From Azospirillum ramasamyi (lineage in GTDB: Bacteria > Pseudomonadota > Alphaproteobacteria > Azospirillales > Azospirillaceae): 64,000 nt of DNA. Made by a program: the position numbers and the translations under genes. The notes under the pieces were generated by a model, which saw only the letters and a list, made by a program, of their open reading frames with translations, was not told the DNA's origin and searched no databases. Positions 44,644 through 54,539 of the stretch are shown here, one piece after another. Location of the stretch: NCBI RefSeq assembly GCF_003233655.1, contig NZ_CP029831.1, positions 1 through 64,000 of the forward strand, written 5' to 3'. Position 1 is the first letter of the stretch; every line of letters begins with the position of its first letter.

Positions 44644-45657
44644 CTAGCGCGGCCGCGGCGTCATCCTGCTCATGGCGAAGCCCAGCCCGCCCGCCAGGAT
44701 CAGCCCGGCGGCGACCGCCAGGCCGCGGGCGGTGCCGCCGGGGGCGGCAAGCCGCAGGCTGTTGTGCGGCAGGCCGAAACGGCCGCGGGTCCGGTGCAGC
44801 CCGTCGACGGGGTGATAGAGGTTGTCGGGCCGGCCGGGGATCTCGCGCTCCTCCGTCAGCTGGCCCTCAACCGCATGATTGGCGAGGTAGCGGTCGGCGA
44901 AGCCGGGAGCGAGGAAGTTGCCGAGGATGGCCTGCATCGCCGATCCGCCCAGCCAATATTCGCGGCGGGGATTCTCGGCGGCGTGCAGGATGGCGCGGGC
45001 GATGTCCTCCGGCTGGAAGATCGCCCCCATCGGGCGGGGACGGCGCGGCATGTGGCTGCGCGCCCAACCGAACTGCGGCGTGTTGACCGCCGGCAGATGC
45101 ACCGCCGTCAGGGCGATCCAGCTGCCGTCGTGGATCAGTTCCGGCCGCAGGCTGTCGACGAAGCCCTGCACCGCATGCTTGGCCGCGCAATAGGCCGACT
45201 GCAGCGGAATCGACCGGTAGGCCAGCGCCGAGCCGACCTGCAGGATCGTACCTTGCCCCCGCGCCCTCATCCGCCGCAGCGCCGTCTGGATGCCGTAGGC
45301 GGAACCGAGATAGGTCACCTCGGTCACACGCCTCAGTTCCTCCGCCGTCACCGCGTGGACAGGGCCGAAGACTGTGACCATCGCCGCATTGATCCAGACG
45401 TCGATTGGACCGAAGGTCTCCTCCACCCTTTCCGCGGCGCTGTCCAGCGCATCGGCGTCGGCCACGTCCAGCGGCAGCACCAGTGCCCGGCCGCCCAGCC
45501 GCTCAACCTCCGCCTTCACCTCCTCCAGCGCTTCTTCGGAGCGGGCGATCAGGCCGATCGAGGCCTGCCGATAGGCGGCGAAGGCCAGCGCCGTGGCACG
45601 GCCGACCCCGGCCGACGCGCCGGTGATGCAAACGACTGGGGCGGACGGAAGGGGCAT
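44644..45657 (-). CDS. SDR-family oxidoreductase with C-terminal membrane anchor
   Basis: 337-aa short-chain dehydrogenase. Rossmann start TGASAGVGRA, NAA-type motif NAAMVTVFG, catalytic Ser in LQVGSALAY and YCAAKHA with Tyr and Lys of the active site. The core spans ~5-260; the extension ends with one hydrophobic helix (GLAVAAGLILAGGLGFAM) that should anchor it in the membrane. It lies 25 nt after the ICMT-family gene, so it is probably the third gene of the type III polyketide operon and could reduce a keto group of the product; that role is inferred. Confidence 0.82.
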   Translation of the reverse strand: MPLPSAPVVCITGASAGVGRATALAFAAYRQASIGLIARSEEALEEVKAEVERLGGRALVLPLDVADADALDSAAERVEETFGPIDVWINAAMVTVFGPVHAVTAEELRRVTEVTYLGSAYGIQTALRRMRARGQGTILQVGSALAYRSIPLQSAYCAAKHAVQGFVDSLRPELIHDGSWIALTAVHLPAVNTPQFGWARSHMPRRPRPMGAIFQPEDIARAILHAAENPRREYWLGGSAMQAILGNFLAPGFADRYLANHAVEGQLTEEREIPGRPDNLYHPVDGLHRTRGRFGLPHNSLRLAAPGGTARGLAVAAGLILAGGLGFAMSRMTPRPR

Positions 45658-45682
45658 GGGGATTGTCCTGATGATGGAACCG

Positions 45683-46252
45683 TCAGGCGGCCGGCGGGGC
45701 GCCGCCGCTTAACTCTGTCCAACGACCGGCATCGCTCCCGGTTCCCCGCCGGTCGCTCAGCGCCTCCTCCTCAACCTGGATGCGGCGGCGGGTGAGGGGA
45801 ATGTTCAGCAGCGTGGCGGCGACGGCGACCCAGACATTGCCGAACACCAGCGGCAGCACCGCCAGTTCGCCCGCCACCACCAGATAGTTGGGATGCCGGA
45901 CCCAGCGGAACGGGCCACGGCGGACCAGCGGCGCCCCGTCCAGCGTGATGATCCGCGTGGTCCAGAAGCGGCCGAGCGTCGCGATCACCCAGACCCGCCC
46001 GGCCTGCAGCAGCACGAACAGAGCCAGCAGCCAGCCATTGATCGGCGCATCGGCCGGCACCGTAAGGAACAGCGCCAGCAGCCATCCGGCATGGAGCACG
46101 ACGAACAGCGGATAATGGGCGGCTCCGACCTCCCGCGCGCCTTCGGCCAGCAGGCGGGCGGTGTTGCGGCGGGCGACCACCAGCTCAAGCAGCCGCTGCG
46201 CCGCGACCGCCAGCAGGATGACCTGCGGCCAACCGAAAAAATCCATGGTCAC
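45683..46252 (-). CDS. Isoprenylcysteine carboxyl methyltransferase (ICMT) family protein
   Basis: 189-aa integral membrane methyltransferase with four or five helices and the ICMT signature GPFRWVRHPNYLVVAGELA. Bacterial relatives next to type III polyketide synthases, such as BpsB (YpbQ) of Bacillus and SrsB of Streptomyces, O-methylate the alkylpyrone or alkylresorcinol product rather than proteins. The start overlaps the synthase stop by 4 nt, which supports that role here. ATG 46252 or 46246 may be used. Confidence 0.82.
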   Translation of the reverse strand: MTMDFFGWPQVILLAVAAQRLLELVVARRNTARLLAEGAREVGAAHYPLFVVLHAGWLLALFLTVPADAPINGWLLALFVLLQAGRVWVIATLGRFWTTRIITLDGAPLVRRGPFRWVRHPNYLVVAGELAVLPLVFGNVWVAVAATLLNIPLTRRRIQVEEEALSDRRGTGSDAGRWTELSGGAPPAA

Positions 46253-47307
46253 AGATCCACCAGGGTGAGACCGGCGGTGAAGCCGGGGCCGAGCGCCAGC
46301 ATCAGATGAGGCCCGGTGGCCCCGCTGCGCATCCGGCGGTCGAGCACGAACATCACGCTTGCCGCCGACATGTTGCCGCAGTCGCCCAGCACCGCCCAGG
46401 AATCATCCATGCCGTCGGTGGCGGGGGCCAGCACCTCGGTCAGCGCCTGAAGCACCTTGGCACCGCCGGTGTGGCAGATCACCCCGGACAGATCGGCGCG
46501 GGTCATGCCGCGGCCGGTCAGGAATCCGTCGACCACCGGGGCCAGCCGCTCGCGGATCAGGCGGGGGATGTCCTGGCTGAAGACGACGCCGAAGCCCTCG
46601 TCCTCGATCCGCCAGCCCATGATCCGCCGGGTGCCCGGCCAGGTGTGTTCGGCACTGTCGACGAAGCGCGGGCCGGGGGCATCGCCGCCGTCGGCCGGCG
46701 CCCGCAGCAGGGCGGCGGCGGCACCGTCAGCGAACAGGGCGCTCGCCACCACATTGGTGGGGGAGGCCTCTTCCGGCCGGTGCGACAGGGTGCAAAGCTC
46801 GACCACCAGGAACAGCACGGTACGCCCCGGCATGGCGCGCGCCATCATTCCCGCCCGCGCCAGCCCCAGCGCCCCGCCGGCACATCCCAGCCCGAAGACC
46901 GGCAGCCGCACCGTGTCGGGCCGGAAGTCCATGCGGTCGAGCAGCAGCGCCTCCAGGCTCGGCGTGGCGATGCCGGTGGTGGTGGCGCAGACGATGGCGT
47001 CCACATCGGCGGGGCGCAGCCCGGCCTCGTCCAACGCCTTGCCGGCCGCCTGTTCCAGCAGATCCAGGGCGACCCTCTCGAACACGGCGGCGCGCTCGCC
47101 CCAGCCATGGGGTTCCAGATACCAGGACAGCGGGCAGGCGGCATGGCGGCTGCGGATGCCGGTGTTGGCGAAGACGGGGGCCAGCCGGTCGAAGTCGCGC
47201 AGGCGATGGGCGAACACCGTCCGGGCGACGGCCAGCGTCTCCTCCTGCTCGAAGCGGTGGGGCGGCAACGCTGTGGCGACTGCCAGCAGCCGCGGATCGA
47301 ATGACAT
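46249..47307 (-). CDS. Type III polyketide synthase (chalcone synthase family)
   Basis: 352-aa homodimeric condensing enzyme. The catalytic triad is complete: Cys142 in GLGCAGGALGLARA, His279 in VICHTGGAKV and Asn312 in GDCGNMSAASVM. The C-terminal ALGPGFTAGLTLVDL resembles the family GFGPG loop. It should extend an acyl-CoA with malonyl-CoA to an alkylpyrone or alkylresorcinol. The next gene is an ICMT-family methyltransferase (4-nt overlap), as in bpsAB and srsAB. ATG 47307 with AGGAGG 5 nt upstream is clearly the start. Confidence 0.88.
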   Translation of the reverse strand: MSFDPRLLAVATALPPHRFEQEETLAVARTVFAHRLRDFDRLAPVFANTGIRSRHAACPLSWYLEPHGWGERAAVFERVALDLLEQAAGKALDEAGLRPADVDAIVCATTTGIATPSLEALLLDRMDFRPDTVRLPVFGLGCAGGALGLARAGMMARAMPGRTVLFLVVELCTLSHRPEEASPTNVVASALFADGAAAALLRAPADGGDAPGPRFVDSAEHTWPGTRRIMGWRIEDEGFGVVFSQDIPRLIRERLAPVVDGFLTGRGMTRADLSGVICHTGGAKVLQALTEVLAPATDGMDDSWAVLGDCGNMSAASVMFVLDRRMRSGATGPHLMLALGPGFTAGLTLVDL

Positions 47308-47465
47308 CCTGCCTCCTGAATGCTGCCGTCGGACGGGGGGCGCCCGCCGAACCGGCAAGCCTGTCCACCAGTGGTCCGACCAACAGCGGGAACGCGGCGC
47401 TGTTGCCTTCCCGCCGGCCGCATCGGAGGGCTAACGCCTTTCGGCATGCCCCGGTTCCAACGGAA

Positions 47466-47493
47466 GGGGCGGCGCCCCTTCGAGCGCCGCCCC
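47466..47493 (-). terminator. Hairpin downstream of the 77-aa gene
   Basis: GGGGCGGCGC (47466-47475) pairs with GCGCCGCCCC (47484-47493), 10 bp with an 8-nt loop. It lies about 40 nt past the stop of the small minus-strand gene. The T tract is poor, so termination may be partial. Confidence 0.45.
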
Positions 47494-47532
47494 CGGTCAT
47501 TTCATGATGATCCGCGTCGGGATCACGGCCCC

Positions 47533-47766
47533 TCAGGCCTGTCGCGGCCGCAGCGGCGGGCCGTCGCGGAAGGGCTTGTCGACACCGCCCTTGTCGTTGG
47601 TCTGGTTCTCGACGTCGCCCTCGAAGGTGCTTTCGCCCTGGGCCAGATCCAGGTCGTCCGGCGTCATGCCGGCGGCGCGGGCGCCCTTGGACCCGCCGAT
47701 CTGCGGGTTGTTCTTCAGGTCGGTATCGGTCGGCTTGTCGGTCTTTTCGTGCTTGCTTGCGCTCAT
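47533..47766 (-). CDS. Small hydrophilic hypothetical protein (77 aa)
   Basis: 77-aa highly charged, probably disordered protein beginning MSASKHEKTDKPTDTDL, with GGSKGARAAGMTPDDLDLAQG in the middle and a Pro/Arg-rich end. ATG 47766 has GGAG 8 nt upstream, preferred to the longer ORF start. It stands alone between the polyketide operon and hypF. No family was recognised; low hydrophobicity and absence of a signal suggest a cytoplasmic stress-type or regulatory protein, but this is speculation. Confidence 0.6.
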   Translation of the reverse strand: MSASKHEKTDKPTDTDLKNNPQIGGSKGARAAGMTPDDLDLAQGESTFEGDVENQTNDKGGVDKPFRDGPPLRPRQA

Positions 47767-47958
47767 GGCGGCGTCTCCGTTCCGGTTCCGCGAATGTCCT
47801 TCTCTCAACCGATCCCGCCGCCGGTTGTTGCGGTCCCGCCCCTTCTCCGGTCCATCCGCCTTCGGTCCATCCGCCGCGGCGATTGCCTCTTCTTCCGGCC
47901 GGGGAGATGGTTAGGATGAGGGGGGCCGGCGTCGCCGGAGAACTTCCGAAGGGCTTCC

Positions 47959-50199
47959 ATGTCCCATGACGACGAGCGGCTGAGGCTCCGCGTGCGCGGA
48001 CGGGTGCAGGGCGTGGGCTTCCGCCCGCACGTCCACGCGCTCGCCCGGCGCTATGGCCTGACCGGCTGGGTGCGGAACGACCCGCAGGGTGTGCTGATCG
48101 AAGTGCAGGGCGCCGACACCGCCGCCTTCCGCACCGCGCTGTCCGATGAGGCGCCGCCCCTTGCCCGCATCGACTCTGTGGACTGCGAGGCCCTCGTTCC
48201 GATCCCCGGCCCAACCGGCTTCACCATCCGTCACAGCGAGACCGGCGGCGCCATGGCCACCGGAATCGGTCCCGACGCGGCGGTCTGCCCCGCCTGCCTT
48301 GCCGAGTTGTTCGATCCGGCGGAGCGCCGATACCGCTATGCTTTCCTGAACTGCACCCATTGCGGCCCGCGCTATACCATCACGCGGCGGCTTCCCTATG
48401 ACCGGCCGCAGACGGCGATGGCCGGGTTCCCGCTCTGCCCCGACTGCATGGCGGAGTACGAGGATCCCGCCGACCGCCGCTTCCACGCCCAGCCGACCGC
48501 CTGTCCGGCCTGCGGCCCCCACCTTTCGCATCCGCCGGAGGACATTCTGGCCGCCCTTCGGGATGGCAGGATCGTTGCCGTCAAGGGGCTGGGCGGTTTC
48601 CACCTCGCCTGCGACGCCGCGCGCCCGGACGCGGTGAAGCGGTTGCGGCGGGTCAAGCAGCGCAACGGCAAGCCCTTCCCCCTGATGGTCGCCAATGCCG
48701 AATCGGCCGCCCGCCATGTCGGCATGGACGATGACGAGCGCCGGCTGCTGGAAGGGGCGGCGCGCCCCATCGTCCTGCTGCGGCGGCGGGAGGATGCGCC
48801 GGAACTGGCGCCCGACATCGCCCCCGGTCTGGCATGGCTGGGCGTCATGCTGCCCTACACGCCGCTGCATTACCTGCTGTTCCACGAGGCGGCGGGACGG
48901 CCGGAGGGCACAGGCTGGCTGCGCGAGCCGCAGGAACTGACCCTGGTCATGACCTCCGCCAATCCCGGCGGCGAGCCGCTCGCCATCGGCAACGAGGAGG
49001 CGCGGGAGAGGCTGGCCGGCATCGCCGACCTGATCGTCGACCATGACCGCGACATCCTGATCCGCGCCGACGACAGCGTGACGCGCAAGCTGGCCGGAGC
49101 GCCCGCCTTCCTGCGCCGGGGCCGCGGCCATGTGCCGGAACCGATCCGGCTGGCCCGCCCGGTGCCGCCGATCCTGGCGGTCGGCGGTCATCTGAAGGCG
49201 ACGGTCTGCGTCACCCGCGGCGACGAGGCCTTCCTGTCCCAGCACATCGGCGACCTCGACAATGCCGCGACTCTGGATTTCCTGGAGGAAACCGTCGCCC
49301 ATCTGCTGCACATCCTGGATGTCGAGCCGGTGGCGGTCGCCCACGACAAGCATCCCGATTTCCAGTCCACCCGCTTCGCCGAGAGAACCGGCCTGCCATG
49401 CGTCGCGGTCCAGCACCACCACGCCCATGTCGCCGCCGTGATGGCCGAACACCGGGTGGAGGGGCAGGCGCTGGGCCTTGCCCTCGACGGCTTCGGCCTG
49501 GGAGAGGGGGGAGGATCCTGGGGCGGGGAGATGCTGCTGGTCGACGGCCTGCGGTCGGAGCGCCTGGGCAGTCTGGCCCCGCTCGCCCAGCCCGGCGGCG
49601 ACCTCGCCGCCCGCCAACCCTGGCGAATGGCCGCCGCAGCTCTGCTGCGCATGGGCCGTGCCGACGAGATCGTTCCGCGCTTTGCCGGTCACGGTCCGGC
49701 CGAGGGCGTGCGCCGGATGATCGAACGCGGCATCAACGCGCCGCCCACCAGCTCCTGCGGGCGCTGGTTCGATGCGGCCTGCGGGCTGCTCGGCATCCGT
49801 GCGATGGCGGGTTTCGAGGGCGAGGCGCCGATGGTGCTGGAATCTCTGGTGCGCCGTCCTCGGGTGGCGGCGGGGGCTTGGCGGATCGCGGGCGGCGAGC
49901 TTGACCTGACGCCCCTGCTGGAGCGCCTGCTGTCCGCCGCGGATGCGGTGGAAGGAGCGGAACTGTTTCACGGCACGCTGGCTGCGGCGCTGGTGGATTG
50001 GACGCTGCCGGCACTGCGCGCGCGTGGCCTGGACCGGGCGGTGCTGTCCGGCGGCTGCCTGATGAATGGGGTGTTGGCCGAGGAACTGGTTGCCGGCTTC
50101 CATGCCGCCGGGGTTGAGGCGCTGCTGCCGAGGCTGGCTCCCGCGAATGACGGCGGGCTCAGCCTCGGTCAGGCGTGGGTCGCGTCCTTCGCCCTGTAG
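47959..50199 (+). CDS. hypF: Hydrogenase maturation carbamoyltransferase HypF
   Basis: 746-aa cytoplasmic enzyme that converts carbamoyl phosphate to the carbamoyl-AMP used for the CN ligands of the NiFe site. Domains in order: acylphosphatase (~5-90, RGRVQGVGFRPHVHALA), two zinc-finger-like CxxC pairs (~115-190: CPAC, CTHC, CPDC, CPAC), YrdC domain (~205-385, VKGLGGFHLACDA) and the Kae1-like carbamoyltransferase domain with HHHAHVAAVMAEH and SGGCLMNG. All signature residues are present. It is on the plus strand, facing the hup genes, and overlaps the small convergent gene downstream by 31 nt. hypB, C, D and E are not in the window. Confidence 0.93.
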   Translation: MSHDDERLRLRVRGRVQGVGFRPHVHALARRYGLTGWVRNDPQGVLIEVQGADTAAFRTALSDEAPPLARIDSVDCEALVPIPGPTGFTIRHSETGGAMATGIGPDAAVCPACLAELFDPAERRYRYAFLNCTHCGPRYTITRRLPYDRPQTAMAGFPLCPDCMAEYEDPADRRFHAQPTACPACGPHLSHPPEDILAALRDGRIVAVKGLGGFHLACDAARPDAVKRLRRVKQRNGKPFPLMVANAESAARHVGMDDDERRLLEGAARPIVLLRRREDAPELAPDIAPGLAWLGVMLPYTPLHYLLFHEAAGRPEGTGWLREPQELTLVMTSANPGGEPLAIGNEEARERLAGIADLIVDHDRDILIRADDSVTRKLAGAPAFLRRGRGHVPEPIRLARPVPPILAVGGHLKATVCVTRGDEAFLSQHIGDLDNAATLDFLEETVAHLLHILDVEPVAVAHDKHPDFQSTRFAERTGLPCVAVQHHHAHVAAVMAEHRVEGQALGLALDGFGLGEGGGSWGGEMLLVDGLRSERLGSLAPLAQPGGDLAARQPWRMAAAALLRMGRADEIVPRFAGHGPAEGVRRMIERGINAPPTSSCGRWFDAACGLLGIRAMAGFEGEAPMVLESLVRRPRVAAGAWRIAGGELDLTPLLERLLSAADAVEGAELFHGTLAAALVDWTLPALRARGLDRAVLSGGCLMNGVLAEELVAGFHAAGVEALLPRLAPANDGGLSLGQAWVASFAL

Positions 50200-50531
50200 G
50201 GGAAGAGCGGCATCTGGACCGGCGCCCGCAGCCTGGTCTTGGGCGCAGGAACATCGGCATTGCGGCCGGCCTTGTCGAACCCGTAGAGGCCGCGATACTT
50301 GCCGATATAGCCCTTGCGGCAGGCGCGGTGGAACCGCTGCGATGCGGTTTCCCAATCGTCTCCCGGCCGCAGCCAGCTGACATAGGTGGTGCCGCTGCGC
50401 GGATCGGTGCGCAGGAACCGGCCGCGCCCCTTTTCGCCCCGCACCCACTGGCCGGGCTTCAGCGTGAGCGCCCCGCGCGCCAGCAGCATCTTCACCTGCG
50501 GGGTCAGGTCGATGGTGGGAAAATAAGGCAT
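50169..50531 (-). CDS. Hypothetical protein (120 aa)
   Basis: 120-aa basic protein beginning MPYFPTIDLTPQVKML, with aromatic- and Arg-rich segments GQWVRGEKGRGRFLRTDP, TTYVSWLRPG and GYIGKYRGLYGFDKAG. No signal or membrane helix. ATG 50531 has GGAGG 6 nt upstream. It overlaps the 3' end of hypF by 31 nt. The pattern suggests a small nucleic-acid-binding or structural protein, but no family was recognised. The 215-nt region between it and hupC holds no other gene. Confidence 0.6.
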   Translation of the reverse strand: MPYFPTIDLTPQVKMLLARGALTLKPGQWVRGEKGRGRFLRTDPRSGTTYVSWLRPGDDWETASQRFHRACRKGYIGKYRGLYGFDKAGRNADVPAPKTRLRAPVQMPLFPYRAKDATHA

Positions 50532-50746
50532 GACGTCCTCCGGCCGCACCCGGACGGGGCGGCGCTGATCTGGGATTCCCGGCTGTTTCGGAACCTCCCG
50601 GATATGGGAACGCATAAAGAACAAATCAAGGTTTTCAAGGGGTGTGGGGCGCTGGCGGGGGCGGAGTTATACCCCCTCCCCAACCCTCCCGCCAACGGCG
50701 GGGCAGGGGGCGGGGAGGGGGCAGAGAACCTCAATCCATCAGACAC

Positions 50747-51541
50747 TCACCCCACACGCGCCGCCTTCTTCACCGGACGCTCATGTTCCTGGTCGGCCGG
50801 GGCCTCGGCGTCCTTGAAGGTGCGAACGCCGCTGATCATGGTGGAGATGATCGACTGGCGGGACATGATGTCCTCGCGCACGGCGGCATAGACGTGGACG
50901 ATCACGAACAGCAGGATCGCCCACATGCCCAGATGGTGCCAGGTGTGGACGTCCATGCTCTGGCCGAACAGCGGGATGACCCAGCCGAACAGACGGTCCT
51001 GCCAGCTGCCCAGCCCGGTGCCTTCGCTGTAGAGCGCGAAGCCGGTGAAGATCATGAAGACGCTGCCGACCGCGATCGCCCAGAACATGGCGAACTGGGC
51101 CAGCGGGTTGTGGCCGACATACAGCTTCGGCTTGCGCTCCAGGAACAGGTACCAGCGCGCCTCCAGGAACAGCTCCCCCCACCAGTGGCGGTCCCAGAAG
51201 GGGAAGCGGAACAGCTGCTTGGCATGGTGGTTGCCGGCGAAGGCCCAATAGAGCCGGCCGATGAAGCCGATGGTGAAGATGTAGGCCGCCGCGAAATGGA
51301 CGAAGCGGATGTAGCCCATCAGGTAATTGGCGCTCGCCTCGCCCGGCATGCTGGGCAGCGGGTTGGCGATCAGATAGCCGGTGATCGACAGCAGCGTGAT
51401 CGCCAGCGCGTTGACCCAGTGCCAGATCCGCACCGGCACCTCGTACACATAGATCGCCTTCAGGAAACGGCCGGCCGCCGGGGCGGCCGTCCCTTCCTCG
51501 TCCGGTGGCGCGACCGGCTTCGCATCGTCGAGAGGAGCCAT
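50747..51541 (-). CDS. hupC: Ni/Fe-hydrogenase b-type cytochrome subunit HupC
   Basis: 264-aa inner-membrane dihaem cytochrome b that takes electrons from HupSL and reduces quinone. Conserved His residues appear in YEVPVRIWHWVNALAITLLS, RFVHFAAAYIFTIGF and TWHHLGMWAILLFVIVHVY (each trimmed), matching the HyaC/HupC family. About four membrane segments are clear. It begins 24 nt after hupL, the classical hupSLC order. A ~30-residue Asp/Pro-rich N-terminus precedes the first haem helix. Confidence 0.93.
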   Translation of the reverse strand: MAPLDDAKPVAPPDEEGTAAPAAGRFLKAIYVYEVPVRIWHWVNALAITLLSITGYLIANPLPSMPGEASANYLMGYIRFVHFAAAYIFTIGFIGRLYWAFAGNHHAKQLFRFPFWDRHWWGELFLEARWYLFLERKPKLYVGHNPLAQFAMFWAIAVGSVFMIFTGFALYSEGTGLGSWQDRLFGWVIPLFGQSMDVHTWHHLGMWAILLFVIVHVYAAVREDIMSRQSIISTMISGVRTFKDAEAPADQEHERPVKKAARVG

Positions 51542-51565
51542 GACGTAATCCTCCGCGGTTGCCGG

Positions 51566-53380
51566 TCAGCGCACGGTGACGCGGGCCAGTTCGGCGCCGT
51601 CGGGCGCCATGACGTGGGTGGAGCAGGCAAGGCACGGGTCGAAGCTGTGCAGGGTGCGCAGGATCTCCACCGGCTCGTCCGGGCGGGCCATCGGCGTGTT
51701 CAGCAGCGAGGCCTCGAAGGCGCCGATGTTGCCCTTGGGATCGCGCGGGCTGCCGTTCCAGGTCGTCGGCACGACGCACTGGTAGTTGTCGATCTTGCCG
51801 TCCTTGATCTTGATCCAGTGGCCGAGCCCGCCGCGCGGGGCGGCGACGGTGCCGACGCCCTTGGCCTCCTTCGGCCAGGTCTTCGGATCCCACTTCTCGA
51901 CATTGGCGGTGGCGGTGTCGCCGGCCTTGATGTTGGCGATCAGGGCGTTCCAGTCGTCCATCATCATGGTGCAGCAGTACTGGCATTCCAGCGCGCGGGC
52001 CAGGGTGCGGCCGATGGTGGTCGGCAGCGCCTGCTGCGGCGTGAAGCTGGTGCCGGCCAGCGCGTTGAAGGCGCCGAGCGATTCGGTGATCTGGTCCTTC
52101 ACATAGCCGACGCCCTGGGCATAGGCCAGGATGTAGCGGGGCAGGGGGCCGACCTCCACCGCATGGCCGCGCCAGCGCGGGGCCTTGATCCAGGAATACT
52201 TGGCGGCCTCGTCAAGCTCCTTGATGTCGGTGCGGGTGCCCTTGGTGTTGGCGCCGAGTTCGAACCTGGCCTCGGTCACGCCGTCCCACGGGTGCAGGCC
52301 CTTGCTCTCGTCCTCGTAGTGGTACCAGCTGTGGGCGACGAACTCCTGCACCTGCGCCGGGTCGCGCGGGTCGATGGGATGGACCTCGTTCCAGTTGCCG
52401 TTCAGGATGACGCCGCCCGGCAGCTGGCAGGTCGAATGGTCGTACGGCACCTTCTCGTAATCGCCGTAATCCATGACGTTGGTCGCCGCCAGCCCGCCGC
52501 CATAGAGCCAGTCCTTGTAGAAGCTGGCGATGGCGAGCACGTCCGGCAGATAGACGTTCTCGACGAAGGCGGTCGCCTCCTGGATGCGGGCGCGGATGAA
52601 GTTCAGCCGCTCCATGTTCAGCGGCGCGCCCGAAGACCCGTCGCCCTCCATGTTGATGGCGCAGGGAACGCCGCCGACCATGTAGTTCGGGTGCGGGTTC
52701 TTGCCGCCGAGGATGGTGTGGATCTTGACGATGTCCTTCTGGAGATCGAGCGCCTCCAGATAATGGGTCACCGCCATCAGGTCGGCTTCCGGCGACAGCT
52801 TGTAGGCCGGGTTGTCCCAATAGCCGTTCTTGAAGATGCCGAGCTGGCCGCTCTCCACGAACTTCCTCAGCCGGGTCTGGACGTCGCGGAAATAGCCGGG
52901 GCTGGACTTGGCGTGGCGTGGCGCCACCGCCTGCTGCAGCGCCGAGGTCGCCTGCGGATCGGCCTTCAGCGCGTTGACCGGATTGACCCAGTCCAGCGCG
53001 TGCAGGTGGTAGAAATGGACGATGTGGTCATGGACCTGCAACGTCTTCGCCATGATCTCGCGGATCAGGTGGGCGTTCTTGGGGATGCGGATCTGCAGCG
53101 CATCCTCGACCGCGCGGACCGAGGTCAGCGCGTGGCAGCCGGTGCAGACGCCGCAGATGCGCTCGACGAAGGCCCACGCGTCGCGCGGGTCGCGGCCCTT
53201 CAGGATCACTTCGAGGCCCCGCCACATCGTGCCGGTGGACACCGCGTTGCGGATGATGTTGTCGCTGTCGACATTCACCTCGCAGCGCATATGGCCTTCG
53301 ATGCGGGTGACCGGATCGACGACGATGCGCTTGCCGCCGTTGTCGAGCGAGAACCCGTTCGGGGTCTGGACGATGGCCAT
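51566..53380 (-). CDS. hupL: Uptake [NiFe] hydrogenase large subunit HupL
   Basis: 604-aa catalytic subunit. N-terminal nickel motif [11 protein letters not shown] and C-terminal motif DPCLACSTH supply the four nickel Cys ligands. After the His, a 15-residue tail ([15 protein letters not shown]) is the peptide removed by the protease HupD once nickel is in place. The typical start [13 protein letters not shown] is near residue 20. It is a group 1 membrane-bound, periplasm-facing uptake enzyme. ATG 53380 lies 2 nt after the hupS stop, so the two are coupled. Confidence 0.95.
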   Translation of the reverse strand: MAIVQTPNGFSLDNGGKRIVVDPVTRIEGHMRCEVNVDSDNIIRNAVSTGTMWRGLEVILKGRDPRDAWAFVERICGVCTGCHALTSVRAVEDALQIRIPKNAHLIREIMAKTLQVHDHIVHFYHLHALDWVNPVNALKADPQATSALQQAVAPRHAKSSPGYFRDVQTRLRKFVESGQLGIFKNGYWDNPAYKLSPEADLMAVTHYLEALDLQKDIVKIHTILGGKNPHPNYMVGGVPCAINMEGDGSSGAPLNMERLNFIRARIQEATAFVENVYLPDVLAIASFYKDWLYGGGLAATNVMDYGDYEKVPYDHSTCQLPGGVILNGNWNEVHPIDPRDPAQVQEFVAHSWYHYEDESKGLHPWDGVTEARFELGANTKGTRTDIKELDEAAKYSWIKAPRWRGHAVEVGPLPRYILAYAQGVGYVKDQITESLGAFNALAGTSFTPQQALPTTIGRTLARALECQYCCTMMMDDWNALIANIKAGDTATANVEKWDPKTWPKEAKGVGTVAAPRGGLGHWIKIKDGKIDNYQCVVPTTWNGSPRDPKGNIGAFEASLLNTPMARPDEPVEILRTLHSFDPCLACSTHVMAPDGAELARVTVR

Positions 53381-53382
53381 GG

Positions 53383-54456
53383 TCAGACGTCTCCCTTGTG
53401 CTGCGCGCGCTTCAGGGCGCTGACCGCCGCGTGGGCGGCGATGATGCTGCCGACGCCGATGGCGGCGGTGGTGCCGATCTCGTCGGCGGTGGCCTCGATC
53501 CCGAACTGGTGGATGTCGGACTGGCGGGCATACCAGGAGCCCTTGTCCCAGAACCCGTCCTCCGAGCAGCCGATGCAGCCGTGGCCGGACTGGATGGGGA
53601 AGCTGGTGCCCTCGTTCCAGCGCACCGTGGAGCAGGCGTTGTATGTGGTCGGGCCCTTGCAGCCGACCTTGTAGAGGCAATAGCCCTTGCGCGCGCCCTC
53701 GTCGTCGAAGGATTCCACGAACTGGCCGGCGTCGAAATGCGGCCGGCGATAGCATTTGTCGTGGATGCGCTGGCTGTAGAACATCTTCGGCCGGCCCTGG
53801 CGGTCCAGTTCCGGGATGCGCTCGAAGGTCAGCATGTAGGTGATGACGCCGGTCATCACCTCGGCGATCGGCGGGCAGCCGGGAACCTTGATGATCGGCT
53901 TGTCGGTGATGACCTCATGCACCGGCGTGGCGCGGGTCGGATTCGGGCGCGCCGCCTGGACGCAGCCGAAGGACGCGCAGGAGCCCCAGGAGATGATCGC
54001 CTTGGCGTCCTTGGCGACCTTGCGCAGCTGGTCGGTGAAGGGCTTGCCGCCGACGATGCAGGACATGCCGTCCTGGTTCAGCGGCGGATTGCCCTCCACC
54101 GCCAGGATGTAGTTGCCCTTGTACTTCTCCATCACCTCGTCGAGGATCGCCTCGGCCTGATGGCCGGCCGACGCCATCAGCGTGTCGTCGTAGTCCAGCG
54201 AGATCATCGACAGCACCACGTCCTTCACCAGCGGATGCGCGGAGCGGATGAAGGATTCCGAGCAGCAGGTGCATTCCAGCCCATGCAGCCACAGCACCGG
54301 GGTGCGCGGCTTCGTTTCCATGGCATGGACGATCTGCGGCACCAGTTCCGGCCCCAGCCCGAGGGCCGCGGCGGTCAGCGAGCAGTATTTCAGGAACGAA
54401 CGGCGTGTGATCCCCTGCCGCCGCATCACCTCGTAGAAGGTTTCCAGCGTTGCCAT
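53383..54456 (-). CDS. hupS: Uptake [NiFe] hydrogenase small subunit HupS
   Basis: 357-aa iron-sulfur subunit with a twin-arginine signal ([15 protein letters not shown]) that carries the assembled HupSL across the membrane. Cluster ligands show in [49 protein letters not shown] and GCIGCSE. A C-terminal hydrophobic anchor ([17 protein letters not shown]) follows. ATG 54456 ([15 protein letters not shown]) matches the family. A sigma-54-type promoter lies 68-83 nt upstream, so hupSLC appears to be transcribed separately from the accessory genes. Confidence 0.95.
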   Translation of the reverse strand: MATLETFYEVMRRQGITRRSFLKYCSLTAAALGLGPELVPQIVHAMETKPRTPVLWLHGLECTCCSESFIRSAHPLVKDVVLSMISLDYDDTLMASAGHQAEAILDEVMEKYKGNYILAVEGNPPLNQDGMSCIVGGKPFTDQLRKVAKDAKAIISWGSCASFGCVQAARPNPTRATPVHEVITDKPIIKVPGCPPIAEVMTGVITYMLTFERIPELDRQGRPKMFYSQRIHDKCYRRPHFDAGQFVESFDDEGARKGYCLYKVGCKGPTTYNACSTVRWNEGTSFPIQSGHGCIGCSEDGFWDKGSWYARQSDIHQFGIEATADEIGTTAAIGVGSIIAAHAAVSALKRAQHKGDV

Positions 54457-54523
54457 CGGTTTGTTTTCTCCCGTCGGGCGGCACCGGCGTGCGAGGGGCC
54501 GGTGCGCTTCTCCGTCGGGCATA

Positions 54524-54539
54524 GGCAACAACCGTGCCG
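54524..54539 (-). promoter_or_regulatory. Sigma-54 -24/-12 promoter of hupSLC
   Basis: On the minus strand the sequence reads CGGCACGGTTGTTGCC, matching TGGCACG-N4-TTGC at all invariant positions (GG at -24, GC at -12) with one T-to-C change. It places the transcript start near 54513, leaving a ~57-nt leader to the hupS ATG. The activator HupR is encoded nearby. A TTG-N6-CAA palindrome (54552-54563) just upstream resembles, but is one base longer than, the TTG-N5-CAA HupR site of Rhodobacter. Confidence 0.7.

Noticed and set aside
50642..53674. 1010-aa plus-strand open frame opposite hupC and hupL
   Set aside because: Shadow of two highly conserved hydrogenase genes, with no start signal or family match.
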